From: JAJDTQ01 sp963422385
GTDB lineage: Bacteria > Desulfobacterota > Binatia > UBA9968 > JAJDTQ01
DNA length: 64,000 nt
Direction: 5' to 3'
Assembly (NCBI GenBank): GCA_963422385.1
Contig: OY729432.1
Coordinates: 558,001 to 622,000, forward strand
Shown here in pieces: positions 26,040 through 34,839 of this stretch (within the stretch, counting starts at the first letter, position 1; each line of letters begins with the position of its first letter). The notes under the pieces were generated by a model. It ran no database searches and was not told where the DNA came from. It saw nothing but the letters and a program-made list of their open reading frames with translations. The position numbers and the translations under genes are program-made.

Positions 26040-26771
26040 TCACTCCGGCGGCTTGCGGCCGAAAATATACGCAACCCCAATGCTCAGGACATAGAGGGCG
26101 ATCAGCGGCCCGGCCAACAAGACCTGTGAGACCACGTCCGGCGGCGTCAACACCGCGGCCAGGACAAACATCACCAAGACCGCGTAACGGAAATGGCGCC
26201 AGAGGAACTGGTGGTTGCAGACCCCCATTCGCGCCAGAAAAAACGAGAATATCGGGAGTTGGAAGGTTACGCCGAAGGCGACGACGATTCGGAAGAAGAA
26301 GGAGAAGTACTCGGCGACGCGGATCTCCGGATTGACCCCGAGAGCACCGTACTGATCCAGAAAATACAGGAACGCCAACGGCAACACGGTCTGGTAGCAG
26401 AACACCGCACCCGACAAGAAGAACAGGGAAGTGCTTCCGACGAAGCCCACCAGGCAGGCTGTCTTGCCTGCGACGCCGAACAGCGGCGCCAACAGGCGCC
26501 ATACCTGATAGAAGACGACAGGGCTTCCGGCCAGCACGGCAGCCAGGAAGGCCACCTTGATCTCGACGAAGAAGACTTCCGCCACACCGGTACCGATGAG
26601 GCTCTGTCCCGGCTGGAGCCGGCTCCTCAGGGGTTCCACCAGGACTTCGAAGAGCTGCGGGGCGAGCAGGAAGCTCACGGCGAACAGGACCAGCACCGCC
26701 GCTACGGATCGGGTGAGCGACGAACGCACCCTTTCCATTTCATCGATGAATTTCGGCAGAATCGGAGTCAT
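26040..26771 (-). CDS. tatC: Twin-arginine translocase subunit TatC
   Basis: 243-residue inner-membrane protein with six helices. The N terminus FIDEMERVRSSLTRSV corresponds to the HLxELRxR motif in a diverged form. The conserved first periplasmic region LIGTGVAEVFFVEIK and the FPxF-like segment FQLPIFSFFLARMG are present, and LTPPDVVSQVLLAGPL is the family P5 segment. It is the core receptor of the Tat export system. No tatA or tatB lies beside it, so they must be elsewhere. Confidence 0.9.
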   Translation of the reverse strand: MTPILPKFIDEMERVRSSLTRSVAAVLVLFAVSFLLAPQLFEVLVEPLRSRLQPGQSLIGTGVAEVFFVEIKVAFLAAVLAGSPVVFYQVWRLLAPLFGVAGKTACLVGFVGSTSLFFLSGAVFCYQTVLPLAFLYFLDQYGALGVNPEIRVAEYFSFFFRIVVAFGVTFQLPIFSFFLARMGVCNHQFLWRHFRYAVLVMFVLAAVLTPPDVVSQVLLAGPLIALYVLSIGVAYIFGRKPPE

Positions 26772-26804
26772 GGCACGGGTGATCCAGCGGCGCCCACGGA
26801 GGTC

Positions 26805-26829
26805 CAGGGTCGTGTCCCGTCAATTCGCC
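26805..26829 (+). repeat. Solo MITE end (remnant)
   Basis: A 25-bp segment containing GGGTCGTGTCCCGTCAATT matches the left end of the MITE at 43877 at 21 of 25 positions. No opposite end or core is nearby, so this looks like a leftover terminal repeat upstream of tatC. Confidence 0.45.
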
Positions 26830-26932
26830 GTCGGCACCCACATCTGTACCAGACCGCGCCCCCGCACGCGACGGAAGCGGGAGACGAACGGCCATTTCTT
26901 GCAGGTGAACGTTCTTTGAAGGCGAGTATGTG

Positions 26933-26961
26933 TTGAACCGCCGGATAATTCAGGGTAAGAT
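26933..26961 (+). promoter_or_regulatory. Promoter of the small lipoprotein gene
   Basis: TTGAAC (26933-26938), a 17-bp spacer and TAAGAT (26956-26961), about 60 bp before the lipoprotein GTG. Confidence 0.45.
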
Positions 26962-27022
26962 TTTTGCTTGATCCAGTTTCCACTCAATGTTGACAGACCG
27001 AACCCTTTGGAAGGAGGCAACT

Positions 27023-27337
27023 GTGAACTTTTCAACCAAATACGCGAGGGTGATTGGCAGGTTTGCCGTGTCCCTGGGGGCACTCACCCTGCTGGGGACC
27101 GCTTGTGGGCCCATTGAACACGAGCACCCACAGTACAAGGTTAATGTTCAGGCGGTTGAAGACGCGACCAAGAAGTCGCAGGCTGCCGCCGGCGACGCAG
27201 GGGCTGCTGCCAAGAAGGCCGAAGCCGCCGCCGGCAAGGCCGGGGAAGCCGCCGCGCGAGCCGAAGCCGCCGCGGAACGGGCCGAACGCGCTGCCGCCAA
27301 GGCAGAGGCGATGTTCGAAAAATCCATGAAAAAATAG
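27023..27337 (+). CDS. Lpp-like alanine-rich lipoprotein
   Basis: 104 residues from a GTG with a strong ribosome site (AAGGAGG at 27011). It has an N-terminal signal sequence (FAVSLGALTLLGTAC) with a lipobox-like end, so Cys28 or so should be acylated. The mature part is an almost pure Ala/Lys/Glu helix with heptad-like repeats (AAAKKAEAAAGKAGEAA and ERAERAAAKAEAM), ending SMKK. This resembles Braun-type lipoproteins that trimerise as an alanine zipper and may tether the outer membrane to peptidoglycan through the terminal lysine. Function is inferred from architecture. Confidence 0.75.
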   Translation: MNFSTKYARVIGRFAVSLGALTLLGTACGPIEHEHPQYKVNVQAVEDATKKSQAAAGDAGAAAKKAEAAAGKAGEAAARAEAAAERAERAAAKAEAMFEKSMKK

Positions 27338-27369
27338 CCGTGCGTTGACCTTCGCGACGCAACGCGACA

Positions 27370-29052
27370 TCACCTCCTCACCCGGATCGGGAATCGCTCC
27401 ATGAGGGCGATTCCCACGTTCCGTGCTACTGGCCAATCCGGACTTCGCAACAGCCTTGCGGCCGTGGCATAGATCGCAACACCACCTGCAACCAAACCAA
27501 GAAAGCTCAGGACCTGCCCCGGCAGCGTTCCAGAGCCCAGGCCCCACTGCACTCGTCCTGCAACCAGAAACAGAGGACCGGCCATGACCGCTGCGGCCGT
27601 GAGATTCCGCCACAGTGACGAGAGGTACTCTCTCCAGGCAAACCCCCCGAGACGGCGGGTGGCGAGCCACATGAGCACTGCGAACTGAAAGGTGGCGGAC
27701 AACGAGTTGGCCAGCGCCAGGCCCGCATAAGACAGACTGAACGCACCAATGCCCTGACTCAGAGCCGCCACCGCCAGCACGAAAGGATTGTCCCCTTCGA
27801 CGGGGTCCACGCGGCCCATCAGCACCAGGCTCAGGAACAGATTGAGCACGAAGGCCCAGAACGCCACCCTGACCGGCGTTTTGGTATCCTGCATGGCGTG
27901 AAACAGGGGAACGAGAACGCGCGAGGCGGAGACGGCCCACAAGCCCATGGCAAGGAACACCAGCGCCCGGGCACTGGCCAGCACGTCCGTGGCCCCGAAC
28001 GCCCCTCGTTGGAACAGCAGCGATGACGCCGGCACGGCAATGACCACCAACCCCAACGCGGCCGGGAGCGAGACGAAATTCACCATCCGGAGCGAGTAAC
28101 TCAGCGTCGTCTTCAAACCGGACAGGTCGTTACGCGCCGCCAGCGACGAGAAGCTCGGCAGCGCCGCCGTGCCCAAGGCGACGGCGAACACCCCCAGGGG
28201 GAACTGGAGCAGCCGGTCCGCGTAGTAGAGATAGGAAACGCTGCCCGGCTCCAGCAGCGAAGCCAGAATGGTGCTGACGAGGACGTTCAACTGATAGACG
28301 GCGGCGCCGATAACCGCGGGGCCCATCAGCCGCAGGAACCTGAGCAGCGCCGTACTGCGAAAATTCAGACTCGGCCGCCACGAGAACCCGTGCCGGTGGA
28401 GAAAGGGAAACTGCAGCAGGAACTGCGCCAGGCTGCCGAGCAGGACGCCGTAGGCCAGGCACAGGACCGGTCGGGACAGCAAAGGGAGTAGCAGGACGGC
28501 GGACGCGATGATCGACAGGTTCAACAGCACCGGGGCCAGGGCCGGGGCCATGAAATGGCGGAAGGTGTTGAGGTATCCCATGGCCAAGGCCAGAAGACTG
28601 ACGAAGAAGATGCTTGGGAACATGATCCGGACCAACTGGACGGTGAGGGAGAACTTCTCCGGCGTCGCGGCAAACCCCGGCGCGAACAAACGGGTCAGCG
28701 GCGCCGGGAACAGCAGGCCCACGACGGTCAGCAGACTCAGAAACAGGACCGCGAAGGTCAGGATCGCGCGGCTTGCCCTGACGGCATCCCGGCGACCCCC
28801 TGTGGCCAAGGATACGGACAGGACCGGCACGAAACCCGCTGAGAGGGCCCCCTCCGCGGTGAGGCGCCGTAACAGATTCGGGATCCGGAAGGCGACGAAG
28901 AACGCGTCGGCCGTGCTTTGCGCTCCCAGCAGATACCCGATCACGATATCCCTGGCGAGGCCCGAGACGCGGCTCAGGAGAGTCAGGGAGCCGACGACGG
29001 TCGTCGCTTTGGCCACCCTGCCGAACTCGCTCACCGTTGACTCGTCACTCAT
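27370..29052 (-). CDS. murJ: Lipid II flippase MurJ
   Basis: 560-residue MATE-like membrane protein with about 14 helices that flips lipid II for peptidoglycan synthesis. MurJ landmarks: SLTLLSRVSGLARDIVIGYLL at the N terminus, DAFFVAFRIPNLLRRLTAEG with the conserved arginines that contact lipid II, and LEPGSVSYLYYADRLLQFPLG in the middle. It is transcribed divergently from rpsT with start codons 37 bp apart, a common arrangement. It converges on the small lipoprotein gene. Confidence 0.95.
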   Translation of the reverse strand: MSDESTVSEFGRVAKATTVVGSLTLLSRVSGLARDIVIGYLLGAQSTADAFFVAFRIPNLLRRLTAEGALSAGFVPVLSVSLATGGRRDAVRASRAILTFAVLFLSLLTVVGLLFPAPLTRLFAPGFAATPEKFSLTVQLVRIMFPSIFFVSLLALAMGYLNTFRHFMAPALAPVLLNLSIIASAVLLLPLLSRPVLCLAYGVLLGSLAQFLLQFPFLHRHGFSWRPSLNFRSTALLRFLRLMGPAVIGAAVYQLNVLVSTILASLLEPGSVSYLYYADRLLQFPLGVFAVALGTAALPSFSSLAARNDLSGLKTTLSYSLRMVNFVSLPAALGLVVIAVPASSLLFQRGAFGATDVLASARALVFLAMGLWAVSASRVLVPLFHAMQDTKTPVRVAFWAFVLNLFLSLVLMGRVDPVEGDNPFVLAVAALSQGIGAFSLSYAGLALANSLSATFQFAVLMWLATRRLGGFAWREYLSSLWRNLTAAAVMAGPLFLVAGRVQWGLGSGTLPGQVLSFLGLVAGGVAIYATAARLLRSPDWPVARNVGIALMERFPIRVRR

Positions 29053-29065
29053 GCGGTGCTACAAG
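29037..29065 (+). promoter_or_regulatory. Promoter of rpsT
   Basis: TTGACT (29037-29042), 17-bp spacer, TACAAG (29060-29065). It overlaps the first codons of divergent murJ and lies 24 bp before the rpsT start. Confidence 0.5.
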
Positions 29066-29088
29066 ACTAGTCTTTCAGGAGGTAGACT

Positions 29089-29406
29089 TTGGCGAACCAC
29101 AAATCGGCAATCAAGCGACACAATCAAAGCATCCAGCGCCGTCGGCGCAACCAATCGGTCCAGTCCAGCGTGAAGACCTTGATCAAGAAGGTCAAGGCTG
29201 CCATCGACAGCGAGAAACCGGATCCGGAAGCCATCGCGGAAAAGATCAGGGAGGTCAACGGTTCGCTTGACAAGGCCGTGGTCAAGGGGGTCATCAAGCG
29301 CAATACGGCGTCGAGAAAACTCTCCCGTCTGGCCCGGGCCGCCCATCAGGCCGTGACCCTGAAGGCTTCCGCCGAAGCGGCGCCCGCAACCGGCACCCGG
29401 GCCTAG
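29089..29406 (+). CDS. rpsT: 30S ribosomal protein S20
   Basis: 105-residue basic protein beginning MANHKSAIKRHNQSIQRRRRNQS, the S20 N terminus, with helical basic repeats and KRNTASRKLSRLARA near the end. S20 binds 16S rRNA early in 30S assembly. The start is TTG, with a strong ribosome site (caggaggt). TTG starts for rpsT are known in other bacteria and may aid autoregulation. The C terminus has an Ala-rich tail of about 15 residues beyond the usual length. Confidence 0.96.
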   Translation: MANHKSAIKRHNQSIQRRRRNQSVQSSVKTLIKKVKAAIDSEKPDPEAIAEKIREVNGSLDKAVVKGVIKRNTASRKLSRLARAAHQAVTLKASAEAAPATGTRA

Positions 29407-29438
29407 GAGCCTGTCCGAGTGGCAACCCGCACCGTCCG

Positions 29439-30044
29439 TCAAAACCCCTCCGCCATCCGTTGCCGTATCAAACGAGCGAACTTCTCGAGCAGCCGTTTCC
29501 TGGCTCTCATGCGGGAGTCCTCGGCCAGTCTGGCATCGGCCAACTGGCTCACGTGTTCAAGGTTCAGGGTATTGTCGAGAAACTCGGAGGAACCGGGAAC
29601 GACGGCGCCTCTGGCGGCGTCGTAGACCTCCCGGAGCCGTATGACCTGACGCGCCCACAACACTTCCTTCGACTGTCTGCGCCGTAGCTTCGCTTCCACG
29701 TCGAATCCGGCTTCTATCTGCAAGACCTCGTCGAACCGGTTGACCAGGACGTTCCTGATTCCATAGTTCCGGATGACTCCCGAAAGAACCGCGTCCGCGT
29801 CTTCGAACCGTTCCGCCACCCGTGGCTGCTGATGGGCCGCCAACTCCCGTCGCAGTGCCAGAGCCAAGCCGTCCTCCAGTCCTACGCTACGGGTCCGATT
29901 GATGAAGGGCTCCACGTAGACCGTCTTGACGTCGTCGGGCAGCCCCGCATTCGTGTCGACGAAGCGATAGCCGCATGCCCCTGCCAGGAGCGCCGCACTC
30001 AAGGAAGCCAACAGCGGCAAGGCCCACCGGCGGGTCACGCTCAT
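29439..30044 (-). CDS. lptE: LPS-assembly lipoprotein LptE
   Basis: 201 residues. A signal peptide (WALPLLASLSAALLAGACGYRF) ends in a lipobox with Cys25 or so and the hallmark CGYRF. The middle has TVYVEPFINRTRSVGLEDGLALALRREL, typical of LptE/RlpB, which plugs the LptD barrel that inserts LPS into the outer membrane. The ATG overlaps the leuS stop as ATGA, the leuS-lptE pairing seen widely in proteobacteria. The frame continues open upstream into leuS, but that extension is not protein-like. Confidence 0.9.
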   Translation of the reverse strand: MSVTRRWALPLLASLSAALLAGACGYRFVDTNAGLPDDVKTVYVEPFINRTRSVGLEDGLALALRRELAAHQQPRVAERFEDADAVLSGVIRNYGIRNVLVNRFDEVLQIEAGFDVEAKLRRRQSKEVLWARQVIRLREVYDAARGAVVPGSSEFLDNTLNLEHVSQLADARLAEDSRMRARKRLLEKFARLIRQRMAEGF

Positions 30045-32530
30045 CCCTCGAGCACGATGTTGACCAGCCGTCCGGGCACCTGCACGACCCGCCGGACGCG
30101 ACGGCCGTCGACGAAGGACGCCACCCGCGGGTCGCCCAGAGCAGCCGTCTCGACGTGCTCCGCTTCGGCATCCGCCGGAACGGAAACCTTTCCGCGCAGC
30201 TTGCCGTTCACCTGCACGACGATGAGCCGGCTTTCCTGAACCAGCGCCGCCTCGGAGTACTCCGGCCACCCCACGTCCGCCAAGGCTTCGGTGTGGCCCA
30301 GCCGCTCCCACAACTCGCTGGTGATGTGCGGCACGAACGGCGCCAGAATGACGATCTCGGTCTCCAGGGCGGCCTTCGCCAACGCGGCCCCGCCCTCCTC
30401 CTGGAGACCGTCGCCGCTCACCGAGCTCAGGGTGTTGTGGAGCTCCATAATGGCGGCGATGGCGGTGTTGAAATGGAACCGCTGCTCGATATCGTCCGTG
30501 ACCTTCTTGACGGTCCAGTGGATCCGGCGACGCAACTCCTTGAGCCCGTCGGAGGAAGGGATGCGGCTGGAGTCCGCGGCGACGCCCGCCAACTGCTCAC
30601 GGTGGTGCATGGCGAAACGCCACACCCGGTTCAGGAACCGATGGGCGCCCTCGACCCCCTGATCGCTCCAATCGAGATCCTTTTCCGGCGGGGCCGCGAA
30701 CAGCGTGAACAGACGCGCCGTGTCCGCGCCGTAGCGATGGATGAGCTCGTCCGGGTCGACGACGTTCATCTTGGACTTGGACATCTTGGCCCCGTCCTTG
30801 ATGACCATGCCCTGGGTCAGGAGATTCGTGAACGGCTCCGTCACCGAGAGCCAGCCCAGGTCCCGGAGAACGCGGGTATAGAAGCGGGCGTAAAGCAGGT
30901 GCAGCACCGCGTGCTCGACGCCGCCCACGTACTGGTCCACGGCCATCCAGTAGGCCGTCCGTTCCCGGTCCAGCGGTTGACGGTCTTCGTCCGGACAGGC
31001 GTAGCGCGCGAAGTACCACGACGATTCCACGAACGTATCCATGGTATCGGTCTCTCGGCGAGCCGGACCCCGGCACGTAGGACAGGCGGTCTCGTAGAAC
31101 TCCGGGAGATTGGCCAGCGGCGATCCGCCCGCTCCCGTGAACTCCACATTGGTGGGAAGCCGTACCGGCAACTCGTCCACGGGAACCGGGACCATGCCGC
31201 AGGTGTCGCAATAGACCACGGGGATGGGCGCGCCCCAGTAACGCTGACGGGAGATGCCCCAGTCCCGCAACCGGTAGCGGACGGTTCCCTTGCCCCAGTC
31301 CCGCTCCTCGAGGAACCCGGCGATCCGGCTACGGCCTTCCTCACTGCCCAGGCCGCTGAAGCTGCCGCTGTCGGCCATCACGCCGTCGGCCGTGTAGGCC
31401 CCGGTCATGTCCTCGGCCACCAGGGTCTCACCGCGGGGGTGGATCACCGGACGCACCGGCAGACCGTACTTCCTGGCGAACTCGAAGTCCCTCTGGTCAT
31501 GGGCCGGAACCGCCATGACCGCCCCCGTGCCGTATTCCATGAGAACGAAATTGGCCAGATAGACGGGGATCTTCTCCTGGGTGAACGGGTTGAGACAGAA
31601 CGCGCCGGTGAAGATGCCCTCCTTCTCCATCTCCACGGCGTCGCGCCGGGAATGACTGATCCGCTTTACCCGTTGGGCGAACTCCTGAACCGCACCTTGT
31701 TGCGGCGTACCTTTCGACAGCTCCAGGGCCAAGGGATGCTCGGCTGCCAGGGAAACGAAGGTCGCGCCGTAGATGGTGTCCTGGCGGGTGGTGAAAACGG
31801 TGAGGTCGCCCTCCCGGTCCACCAACGGGAAGCGGATCTCGGCGCCGATGGATTTGCCGATCCAGTTGCGCTGCATGGTGAGCACCTTGTCCGGCCATCC
31901 CCGGAGCTCGTCGCATCCCGCCAGCAAATCCTCGGCGTAGGCGGTGATGCGGAAGAACCACTGGGGCAGCTCGCGCATGACCACCTCCCGCTCGCAACGC
32001 CAACAGCAACCGTCCACCACCTGCTCGTTGGCCAGAACGGTCTCGCAACCGCTGCACCAGTTGACCGCCGAGTTCCTCTTGTAGGCCAGGCCGCGCTCGA
32101 GCATCTCCAGGAAGAATACCTGCTCCCAGCGATAGTAGCCGGCATCGGACGTCGCCAGCTCCCGGGCCCAGTCGTAGCTGAAGCCCATCTTCCTGAGCTG
32201 CGCCCGCATGTAGTTGATATTCTCCACGGTCCAGCGGGCGGGATGGACCTTGTTGGCGATGGCGGCGTTTTCCGCCGGCAGGCCGAAGGCGTCCCAGCCC
32301 ATGGGATGAAGCACGTTGAACCCGCGCATGCGCTTGTAGCGCGCGATGACGTCTCCGATGGAGTAGTTCCGCACGTGGCCCATGTGTATCCGGCCCGACG
32401 GATAGGGAAACATCTCCAGCAGATAGTACTTGGGCAGATCCGAGGTCTCGCCCACCCGAAAGCTCTCGAGTCGCTCCCACTCTCCCTGCCATCGCTCCTC
32501 GATATTCCAGAACTCGTACTTCTCCATCAT
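30041..32530 (-). CDS. leuS: Leucyl-tRNA synthetase
   Basis: 829-residue class I aminoacyl-tRNA synthetase. It has PYPSGRIHMGHVRNY (HIGH motif) near residue 37, the CP1 editing domain including TGAVMAVPAHDQRD, a zinc-like CSGCE/CCWRC region, and GAKMSKSKMN (KMSKS) near 580. The C-terminal domain ends VNIVLEG. The start is taken as the ATG in ATGATGG that overlaps the nusB stop; an ATG at 32542 is possible. The order nusB-leuS-lptE suggests one transcript. Confidence 0.96.
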   Translation of the reverse strand: MMEKYEFWNIEERWQGEWERLESFRVGETSDLPKYYLLEMFPYPSGRIHMGHVRNYSIGDVIARYKRMRGFNVLHPMGWDAFGLPAENAAIANKVHPARWTVENINYMRAQLRKMGFSYDWARELATSDAGYYRWEQVFFLEMLERGLAYKRNSAVNWCSGCETVLANEQVVDGCCWRCEREVVMRELPQWFFRITAYAEDLLAGCDELRGWPDKVLTMQRNWIGKSIGAEIRFPLVDREGDLTVFTTRQDTIYGATFVSLAAEHPLALELSKGTPQQGAVQEFAQRVKRISHSRRDAVEMEKEGIFTGAFCLNPFTQEKIPVYLANFVLMEYGTGAVMAVPAHDQRDFEFARKYGLPVRPVIHPRGETLVAEDMTGAYTADGVMADSGSFSGLGSEEGRSRIAGFLEERDWGKGTVRYRLRDWGISRQRYWGAPIPVVYCDTCGMVPVPVDELPVRLPTNVEFTGAGGSPLANLPEFYETACPTCRGPARRETDTMDTFVESSWYFARYACPDEDRQPLDRERTAYWMAVDQYVGGVEHAVLHLLYARFYTRVLRDLGWLSVTEPFTNLLTQGMVIKDGAKMSKSKMNVVDPDELIHRYGADTARLFTLFAAPPEKDLDWSDQGVEGAHRFLNRVWRFAMHHREQLAGVAADSSRIPSSDGLKELRRRIHWTVKKVTDDIEQRFHFNTAIAAIMELHNTLSSVSGDGLQEEGGAALAKAALETEIVILAPFVPHITSELWERLGHTEALADVGWPEYSEAALVQESRLIVVQVNGKLRGKVSVPADAEAEHVETAALGDPRVASFVDGRRVRRVVQVPGRLVNIVLEG

Positions 32531-32961
32531 GGTTCCGGCCACTCACGCTCCTTGAGTCCATTGGCGTCCGCGACATGGTCGAGTACCCCGTTGATGAAGG
32601 CGGAGGAATCGACCGATCCGTAGCGGTTGCCGATCTCGATGGCTTCGTCGATGCTGACGTTCAATGGGATATCCGGGCAAAAGAGCAGCTCGTACGTGGC
32701 AAACCGAAGGATGATGAGATCCACCTTCGACAAGCGACCGAGCTTCCAGTTTTCGATGGCCGTCTCGAGCAACCCGTCGATCTTCGCGCGGTGCTCCACG
32801 GTCCCGGCGATCAGGCGCTGGGCGTAATCCCGTGCTCCGGGACGCGAGGGAAAGTCGCCCCAGAAACTGTCCAGACCCGTGGGGGAAGGGTCTCCGGTGA
32901 TCTCCATCCGATAGAGCACCTGCAACGCCAGCTCCCTAGCCTTGCGGCGAGTACTAACCAT
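32527..32961 (-). CDS. nusB: Transcription antitermination factor NusB
   Basis: 144-residue all-helical protein. The family signature is RRKARELALQVLYRMEI at the N terminus, then KLGRLSKVDLIILRFATYEL and the conserved P-NVSIDEAIEIGNRYGSVDSSAFINGVLD. With S10 it binds boxA RNA for rRNA antitermination. It follows ribH on the same strand, the widespread ribH-nusB pairing, with 33 bp between. Confidence 0.95.
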   Translation of the reverse strand: MVSTRRKARELALQVLYRMEITGDPSPTGLDSFWGDFPSRPGARDYAQRLIAGTVEHRAKIDGLLETAIENWKLGRLSKVDLIILRFATYELLFCPDIPLNVSIDEAIEIGNRYGSVDSSAFINGVLDHVADANGLKEREWPEP

Positions 32962-32994
32962 TGGATCGTTACGGTTGGACCGGAGCGCGGGAGT

Positions 32995-33462
32995 TCAGGA
33001 GAGCTCTTTGCTCAAGCTCGCCATTTCAATGGCGGTAACGGCGGCCTCGAAACCCTTGTTTCCCATCTTCGCCCCGGCGCGATCGACGGCCTGCTCCACC
33101 GTGTTGGTAGTCAACAGGCCGAAGGCGATGGGAATACCGTACTGGTTCATGGCATTGCCCACGCCTCGCGAGGCCTCGCCGCAGATATAATCGAAGTGGG
33201 GCGTCTCCCCGCGGATGACGGCCCCGACACAAATCAGCGCGTCGTATTTGCCGCTCTTCGCCATCTTGTGGGCGCAGAAGGAAATCTCGAAGGCGCCGGG
33301 GACCCACACCACGTCCACGCTCTTGTCCGTGTCCGCCCCGTGCCGCCTCAGGCCGCTCACGGCACCGTCGAGGAGCCGCTCGGTAATGAAGCCGTTGAAC
33401 CGGCTTGCGATGATGCCGAAGCTCATCGCCGCGGCGTCCAGTTTCCCTTCGATCACTCGCAT
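32995..33462 (-). CDS. ribH: 6,7-dimethyl-8-ribityllumazine synthase
   Basis: 155 residues forming the lumazine synthase fold. Key motifs are SRFNGFITERLLDGA, VPGAFEIS, GAVIRGETPHFDYIC (with the catalytic His in the RGET-H-DYI region) and GLLTTNTVEQA. It condenses ArPP with dihydroxybutanone phosphate in riboflavin synthesis. ATG 33462 is used; a TTG overlapping the ribBA stop (33477) is the alternative. It depends on a DHBP supply that the neighbouring RibBA may not provide. Confidence 0.95.
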   Translation of the reverse strand: MRVIEGKLDAAAMSFGIIASRFNGFITERLLDGAVSGLRRHGADTDKSVDVVWVPGAFEISFCAHKMAKSGKYDALICVGAVIRGETPHFDYICGEASRGVGNAMNQYGIPIAFGLLTTNTVEQAVDRAGAKMGNKGFEAAVTAIEMASLSKELS

Positions 33463-33473
33463 GGCCGGCACCC

Positions 33474-34697
33474 TCAACGGGCTGGTTCATCCTCGACGTT
33501 GGTCAGGAGGTGCCCGAGCTTGTCGCGTTTCGTCTGCAGGTAGCCGGCGTTCCGGCCGTGGGGTTTGATTTCCAGCGGTATCCGTTCGCTCACCGACAAA
33601 CCATAGCCCTCCAGGCTGACGATCTTGCGCGGGTTGTTGGTCAACAGGCGAAGCCGCCGGATGCCGAGGTGACGTAGTATCTCCGCCGCTACCCCGTAGT
33701 CCCTGAGGTCCACGTCGAAGCCCAGATCCAGGTTCGCCTCCACCGTGTCACGCCCGTCGTCCTGCAACGCGTACGCCTTGATCTTGTTGGTCAGGCCGAT
33801 GCCGCGTCCCTCCTGATGCATGTAGACCACGACGCCGCACTCTTCCTGGTCAATGATCCGGATCGCCGCGCGCAACTGGTCGCCGCAGTCACACCGTTCC
33901 GACGAGAACACGTCCCCGGTGAGGCACTCCGAATGCACCCGCACCACCACGTCGTCGCGCCCGCTGACGTCACCCTTCACCAAGGCCATGTGCTCGAACG
34001 GGTCGAGGTTGGTCCGGTAAAGGATCGCCTTGAAGGACTTGCCGTGAATGCTCGGGAAGTCCTCCTCCCATACCTGCCGTATGGTGGCTTCGTTGCGAAG
34101 ACGGGATGCCACGAGGTCCACGATCGAGACCATCCGGAGATCGTGCCGCCCGGAGAAGGCGCGAAGGTCGTCCCCGACCGCGATGGAACCATCCTCGCGA
34201 AGAACCTGACAGATGACCGCGGCGGGTTGCAGTCCACACAGTGCCGCGAGATCCACCGAGGCCTCCGGAGCGCCCGCCTTGGCCAACACGCCTCCCCGGC
34301 TGGCCTGGATCGGCAACACGTTGCCGGGAGTGACGAAGTCCCGGGAACCCACATCCTGCCTGACGGCGGTCCGGATGGTATGCGCCCTGCCCGCCGCCGA
34401 GACCTCGAGGCCCAAGGCCGAGCTGGCGCCTATGGGCGCCCACACGGGCGCCTGTCCCGGGACCTGGTCCGCCGCCGAACCCACGCTTAGCCCCAGTTTC
34501 TCCAGATGCGAGGCATCCATGGCCAGATAGAGAACTCCTCGCGCGTGCCGCAGCATGAAGTTGACGTGCTCCGGGGTCACCTTTTCGGCAGGCATGCAGA
34601 CGAAGCCCACGCCATCGTCGCTTTCCTCGTCCATGAGCAGGACCAAGCGACCCTGACCGAGTTCTTCCCGGATGGTTTCGATGGGAGTCAATGACAT
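33474..34697 (-). CDS. ribBA: RibBA with intact GTP cyclohydrolase II half and degenerate DHBP-synthase half
   Basis: 407 residues. Residues about 205-400 are a normal GTP cyclohydrolase II: zinc cysteines Cys258, 269 and 271 (SECLTGDVFSSERCDC), then HQEGRGIGL, DGRDTVEANL and LLTNNPRK. Residues 1-200 have the RibB fold (TPEHVNFM, RGGVLAK, EASVDL) but lost the catalytic set. The RENEGD loop reads SDDGVG (26-31), PGH reads PGN (Asn126), GHTEA reads GAPEA (143-144), and ICE reads ICQ (Gln164). DHBP synthesis by this domain is therefore doubtful. The ATG at 34697 fits both homology and length. Confidence 0.9.
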   Translation of the reverse strand: MSLTPIETIREELGQGRLVLLMDEESDDGVGFVCMPAEKVTPEHVNFMLRHARGVLYLAMDASHLEKLGLSVGSAADQVPGQAPVWAPIGASSALGLEVSAAGRAHTIRTAVRQDVGSRDFVTPGNVLPIQASRGGVLAKAGAPEASVDLAALCGLQPAAVICQVLREDGSIAVGDDLRAFSGRHDLRMVSIVDLVASRLRNEATIRQVWEEDFPSIHGKSFKAILYRTNLDPFEHMALVKGDVSGRDDVVVRVHSECLTGDVFSSERCDCGDQLRAAIRIIDQEECGVVVYMHQEGRGIGLTNKIKAYALQDDGRDTVEANLDLGFDVDLRDYGVAAEILRHLGIRRLRLLTNNPRKIVSLEGYGLSVSERIPLEIKPHGRNAGYLQTKRDKLGHLLTNVEDEPAR

Positions 34698-34839
34698 GTC
34701 TTGCGTCGAACGTCCTGTCCGGTTGATCGGGTTGGCAATCGCTGGTGTTCGGATGCGTTGCCGGCGTCGTTCGTTGCCCGCCACGCGGGCGGTTTCGAGA
34801 CCCGATCCTGCAGGCCCGGCACCCCCGTGGAATGGGCCT

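Noticed and set aside
29975..32623. An 880-codon plus-strand frame opposite leuS
   Set aside because: Antisense to leuS; lacks any motif and is explained by third-position GC bias.
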